Positions 59,090 to 64,000 of a stretch of DNA of 64,000 nucleotides are shown one piece after another. Source of the DNA: Lota lota. Lineage: Eukaryota; Chordata; Actinopteri; Gadiformes; Lotidae. The position numbers were made by a program, and so were the translations under genes. Under the pieces are notes generated by a model. The model was not told where the DNA came from and made no database searches. It saw only the letters and a program-made list of their open reading frames with translations. Within the stretch, counting starts at the first letter, position 1; each line of letters begins with the position of its first letter. The stretch lies in contig JACYXH010000343.1 of assembly GCA_026745465.1 (NCBI GenBank), positions 1,262,501 through 1,326,500 of the forward strand, read 5' to 3'.

Positions 59090-60195
59090 TCTTCCTAATG
59101 TGAGTACAAAAGCAGGTGCAAAAGAAGCAGTGAAGAAAAGGATCAAGTTGAGAACTGTTGACGTTACTCGTTGAGCAATCGGTGTTTTTGTTTCTTTCTT
59201 CTGAACTAGGTCCCGCTTTAGGTTATTATCACTAAGGGATGTCCAAGTCTGAGGATTTAGTCGTTTCACGCCTAAGTAGTCTGTGGTCATTGCTCTCACA
59301 GTCTGTGTGGTCTGTCTATGGCTCAGAGGAGGGGGAGGCTCTCCTGTCATGGATTATAAATCCAGCACTTGGCGTCTGTCACACTGTTTCAACAGTGGAA
59401 CCTTTATCATGGTGCGAACGGAAGGAAAACTGTATTATTTCACTTTTGTTTAAACCTATACATTGCAATATAAAATGGAGTGACTTTTATTTAACGTCAT
59501 GTGGCATGTCTTTGGTGTAGATTCTGAATGGGATCCTGGATCCTCTCTGAAAGGTTGATTTTACTGCTCTGGCATAGTAAATGTGACACAACAGAATGCA
59601 ATGTGCAATGATTTTCTATTTTGTACCCCTCTGGAAGCTTTCATTTTTGGCTCTTACAGCCACGCATTCACAGCCCATGTGGAAATGGCTGTGGACATTT
59701 TTAAGATAGCACTAAAATCTAGGAGAAGTCGTGTTGCAAAAATACAATTAGTTACTGTAATGGCAATGAGATGTTTTTTGTTTATAAAATTGAAGTAGAA
59801 ATATATGCTTGTATTAATAGCAAGTGGCGTTCAGAAACAGACATCTTGCTCCAGAATTCATTATTTCCGATACTTATATATAATAACGTTTAGCCATGTC
59901 GTGTGAAAATGTAGAGCAACATTGTCTGACATTGTCTTTAATGTCAAACACGATGAAATAGACTTTAATCATTTAAAGTATATTTGTGATACGTGCAAAG
60001 TGAACTTGGTGTGAATAAGTTGGGTTCTAAGCGAGTTGTTTGCAGTGAACTGCTGTTTTGTAGTTTGCTTTAAAAATGCCTGTGGATTGTGTAATAGACA
60101 TAGGGACACTTAAATAACATTCTGTGTCCTACTAACTTATGTCCTGTCTAGGGGCCACTGTGGTCCGCCAGATGTGTGAGCAGGTGCAGACTTAG
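59090..60195 (+). other. Intron, unique part
   Basis: No gene or repeat recognised. Confidence 0.5.
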
Positions 60196-60322
60196 TCACA
60201 CACACACGCACAAACACACACACACACACGCACGCACGCACGCATGCACGCACACACACAAGCACACACGCACACACACACGCACGCACGCATACGCACA
60301 TACACACACACACACACACAAA
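60196..60322 (+). repeat. CA/CGCA microsatellite
   Basis: CACACA and GCACGCACGCA tracts. Confidence 0.93.
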
Positions 60323-60329
60323 TGCCAAA

Positions 60330-62990
60330 TCAGGCACATGAATATTAAATAGGAATTCCTAACAGCCTTTCCTGCTAACACTGAATTGTACATTTCGAAA
60401 ACAGCACAGGACAAACATGACTAAATGCTTGAGTAAACTCTCTTGCTTCCCCAATTCTGATTAAAATGCTATTGAAACAAGCATAAAATAACCATGTTTG
60501 ATTCTACCAAAAAAAAGTGTGAAATAGAAATTGAAAAACAAAAGACAAACAGGGCACACGTGATGTATTCCACTAGTGTCCCACACTACATTTGATCATC
60601 TTTCTAATTCAACCCATTCCCCAACTTGAAACTCATGTTTTAACTCATAATACAAAGGAGTATCTTTCTGATAAATCTTTTGTTCAATGTCCTTTGACAA
60701 ACTGTTCTTTGAGTGAGCACAGAGAATCAACATGCCGCTTGTAGGGCTTCACATCATTACAAGAGTCCCTGCTCACCTGATCACAAGACATTCTCTGTGT
60801 AATGGCACAAGTAAAAACCCAAGGCTAGGATAAGCTGCGTGTTTTTAGTTTTATTTTCTTCAGGGGTCCCCAATATGGCTTTTTCTTGTGCAGAGATGAA
60901 ATGCAGGGGGGTGGTGTTTACTGGCCATCTTCATCACTTCTCCCAGTTGCTAGAGGTGTGTTCTCTGTGTTATTAGACACGCAACGCACCTCCCCGTTCA
61001 TCAACCTCTTTAGAAAAAAACTTGAATCAAGCAGCGTAATTATATGCTTTCTGAATCCAATATGCTACACTGCTCAAAGGTATGTTTTTCTGGGTTCGTT
61101 TTTTTCTTCTTGTTGTTGTACGGCCATTTTCTCAAGCATTTTATAAAATTATTTTCCCTAGAACACTTGAAGTAGCCCCCCAATGATTTTCCACCCAATT
61201 TGCAACTATTTTGAAAGTTTGAGGAGTAAGTGCAAAATGACAAACTGGATAACAGGATTGCAAGGCTTAAGTTAAAATGCATGGTTGAGTGGGAGCAAAG
61301 TCTGCAGGAAATTGTGAAGACATGTCACTGTATTTGACTCTAAGCAATTTCACATTGCCTCATATCTCGCATGTTGCAGTGTGCAAAATTGTATAACGCT
61401 TATGGATGTGAACTGTGCTTTCATATGACAGTGGTGTGCAGATAGACAAACAAACACATACAGATGCACACACATCCACACTGAAACACACACACACACT
61501 ATGGCATATTAAACAGAAAAAAAGCTGTACTTCATATTTGCATGTTTCATTTTGTGATTCAGCTCTATATTCGCAAGCATTTTCCAGAAAATACGTTCAA
61601 GGATTGTCTTAGGGTACAGTTTTGGAAGTCTCAGTTTCGTTCACGCTAGTGTCATTTTGGAAGATGTAGATGCCTGCCTGCGCACTCACAGATTTCTGAC
61701 AAGTTTGACGCGTAGTTCTTTATTAAACTGTGTTTTGAGATGGAGAGGAAGTGAGAGTGGATCTCCAACTTTGGAACCAATTGGTTTCCTCGAGATGGCT
61801 ACAAACGATGCAATTGGTTAGATAGATCCCTCAATCACAACTTGAAGACAAGCTCAGCAAAACCCGTTTCAACCAACAATGCAATATTTGAAATACAGCA
61901 ATAATTTTTAATCAACACATTTATAAACCTACATTTCCACTCAATGGATAATTTGGAGAAATAAAGAATATAAAACTGCACTTATTGAACTGGTTTTATG
62001 ATTCATTTTAAATACATCTATCTGACCCAGGAGTAAACCTTTTTCAGCAACAGCAACCCTAACCCTGTTTGAGAGAAATCATTGCTGAATATAATATGGC
62101 ACACTTATCTACGCAGAGCAATCAGATAACAGAAGCTCGCTTGCGTAATTGATTGATTCTCTGCAATCTTACCATCAATCTGTTTTCCCAAAGGAAATCG
62201 AGTATTTAGAGGTCTTATCCACATTCACACTTGCAGATATATATTTTTGTTGTCTCACAATGTATCAAAAGGGATGAGGAACAATTATTCTCATGGCACA
62301 TTATTTTAGCCCTCCCCAGCATCCGTCTTTTTAATCGAAACACTCCAGGAACGAGCAGCTGGTGGTGATATTGGAAGCGTATCATTAATCCACTGTCCTC
62401 ACATTTGGGACGTGGATGAAATTACCTCAGATGCAGGCTTGGCGTATTGTTGACTGCAGGTGCGATCACTGATATTGTAGTTGTTCCCTGTCAAACTGTG
62501 AGTTGTGTTGAGAATTTGCTAAATAGATCTAGCGAACCCTAACCCTCCATCTCCTTTTCCACACGGTCCGTCTGTTCTAAACCCCATGTATACAATGATA
62601 CAAAAAGATTTGGAATGAAGTTATTAGTTCCTAGCAGGGGGACACATTTCTGCTCAAATTCCCGTTCTTTGCATGGATTTGAAAGTGGAAACGTGTGGGG
62701 GATAGAAAGGTGTTCCCGACATATCAACAGAGTTTACCGCACACCCTCCTAGCGTAGTCTTTCCTTGGTATTTTCTGTAATCTGTATCTGTTTCATGTCT
62801 CTGCGGAGCTGGGTTCTGGAGAGATGAACATCACGACTCTCTCCACTCCCCTCACCGCTCCTCTCATTACCATAACGCTTTAATGCCTTATGGTTTTCTG
62901 GCAAATTAATTTTAATAATCCTCTCCCTCCATTACTCTGCTCACTGATGGTTAAATGTAGGATCAAGCATGTCGTTAAATGAACCACTGG
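60330..62990 (+). other. Intron, unique part
   Basis: Unique intron with a short CA patch (61450-61500). The block at about 62290-62500 (CGTATCATTAATCCACTGTC, GGATGAAATTACCTCAGATG) looks enhancer-like, but this is impression only. Confidence 0.45.
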
Positions 62991-63009
62991 GTCCCACTTT
63001 ACACTCTCT

Positions 63010-63210
63010 ACAACACACTGACGAACTAGCTAGCTAACTAGCTTTCTGACGAACTAACTTGCAACCTAGCTAATTAAACTAACTCACAGTTTATCTATCT
63101 ATCTATCTATCTATCTCAACTTAAACTTAAACTAACTAGCAGTCTGACTGATGAGCTGGCTTATTAACTAGCTATCAGGCTAACTAACTAGCTAATTAAA
63201 CTAACTCCCA
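63010..63210 (+). repeat. CTAGCTAACTAG-type simple repeats and (TATC)n
   Basis: Degenerate ACTAGCTAGCTAACTAGC sequence flanks a TATC tetranucleotide run (about 63092-63117). Confidence 0.85.
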
Positions 63211-63550
63211 GCTACAATTCATGACCCTCTCAGCCTACCATCCATCCATTCTATCTATCCCTCTATCAACGTAGCTATTATGGGAGAATATGGGGAGCAT
63301 TGAATCGCAACCTTGAATCCCAACTGGGATCCCCATGCGAGTCAAGATATCCTGGAATAGATAGCTGTTTAAATGTTCTCTCCCCCCTTCTAATAGTTGA
63401 ATGAATTCAGATGCACTAGACTAGGACACCAGACCATGATCGTATCTGCATTCCTGCAGGAGGAGATAGAGGAAGAGAGGGGTGATAGATTAAGATGAAG
63501 CGCCTCCAGTTACTCACCTAGTCGGTTTCCTACACAGTCTGCTGTTGTGG

Positions 63551-63581
<31 letters not shown>

Positions 63582-63713
63582 CACTCAGACACCTGCATGT
63601 AAGTGTGTGAGTGCCGTAAATCCTTTCTTTGCCAGTTTGTGTGCACGTGTGCATGTGCTGTACATGCATACATGGGTGTGTGTTTGTGTGTGTGCATGTG
63701 CTGTACATGCATG

Positions 63714-63746
<33 letters not shown>

Positions 63747-63776
63747 ATGTGCTGTACATGCATCCCTGTGTGTGTA
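63551..63776 (+). repeat. (GT)n with GTGCATGTGCTGTACATGCA units
   Basis: GT tracts enclosing three copies of GTGCATGTGCTGTACATGCA, itself containing the palindrome TGTACA within ATGTGCTGTACAT. Confidence 0.9.
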
Positions 63777-64000
63777 ACTGTAGGGAGGGCAACGTTAGTG
63801 CTTCTAAAAGTCAGTGGCACTGCCCTCGGACTCATTACATTTTGCTTGTTCGTGCCCAAGTACTCAAATGAACCTGAGTGGACCCTTCGGTTCCTGGCTG
63901 GGGACAATGTAATTGCTCCTGTGTGTTTTTGCGCATGCAGCAATAGAGTCGTGGTCCCTAAATCATAACCCCTTTCAGACGCAGCCACGCCACGGAGCGT

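Noticed and set aside
62040..62550. Telomere-like CCCTAACCC (62055, 62536)
   Set aside because: Only about two units at each place; chance level in fish introns.
63960..64000. Possible exon after CCCCTTTCAG at the window end
   Set aside because: The bases that follow do not encode the expected CPEEL-PM-DGSGC segment in any frame.
29073..64000. Nested TRIM32 gene, known inside human ASTN2 on the opposite strand
   Set aside because: No long minus-strand frame with RING/NHL features; in this window the intron that hosts it is not reached.

Overview
This window is vertebrate, almost certainly teleost, nuclear DNA from inside one large multi-exon gene. Seven exons on the + strand (9081-9188, 14477-14623, 18641-18808, 27798-27882, 28998-29072, 37725-37862, 55670-55820) join in one continuous reading frame with matching phases and GT/AG splice sites. 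They encode about 290 residues of an astrotactin, the vertebrate membrane-protein family of glial-guided neuronal migration. Diagnostic stretches such as [49 protein letters not shown] and [20 protein letters not shown] follow astrotactin-2 rather than astrotactin-1, so I call the gene astn2. The encoded part runs from the cytoplasmic juxtamembrane region through the second transmembrane segment and an EGF-like module into a second EGF-like module. The N-terminal exons and the downstream MACPF/fibronectin-type exons lie outside the window. No other protein-coding gene, RNA gene or CRISPR array was found.

About 98-99 percent of the window is intron, unusually rich in tandem repeats. There are (CT)n, (GT)n and (TA)n tracts, long G runs, and at least nine minisatellites with units of 15, 16, 17, 17, 21, 39, 44, 45 and about 53 bp. 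The 16-bp array at 48393-50946 is about 2.55 kb and the 44-bp array at about 40760-42455 is about 1.7 kb. This density, with many tRNA-derived SINE fragments, resembles published descriptions of cod-like (gadiform) genomes. That taxonomic guess is an inference.

Layout: 1-9080 is intron with (CT)n, (GT)n and G31 tracts, ending in a 39-bp x12 array just before exon A. 9189-18640 holds exons A to C, a 0.5-kb purine-rich array, a hairpin minisatellite, and a 626-bp TTAA-flanked transposon inserted into that minisatellite 42 nt before exon C. 18809-27797 is a mostly unique intron with microsatellites. 27798-29072 holds two small exons; the acceptor and first 50 nt of the second are tandemly duplicated. 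29073-37724 holds a 45-bp CCAAT-containing array next to a GC-rich, conserved-looking block. 37863-55669 holds the largest arrays and a hAT-like element that hosts the 16-bp array and a miniature Tc1-like element. 55821-64000 starts with a 17-bp array that begins exactly at the exon's splice donor.

The most interesting theme is that splice signals themselves are caught up in tandem duplication: a branch-point-like motif (exon A), a 3' splice site (28884-29047) and a 5' splice site (55821-56086). In each case, use of the extra copy would meet an in-frame stop or shift the frame. This could be tolerated noise, or could feed nonproductive (NMD) isoforms. I found no convincing new enzyme or defence system.
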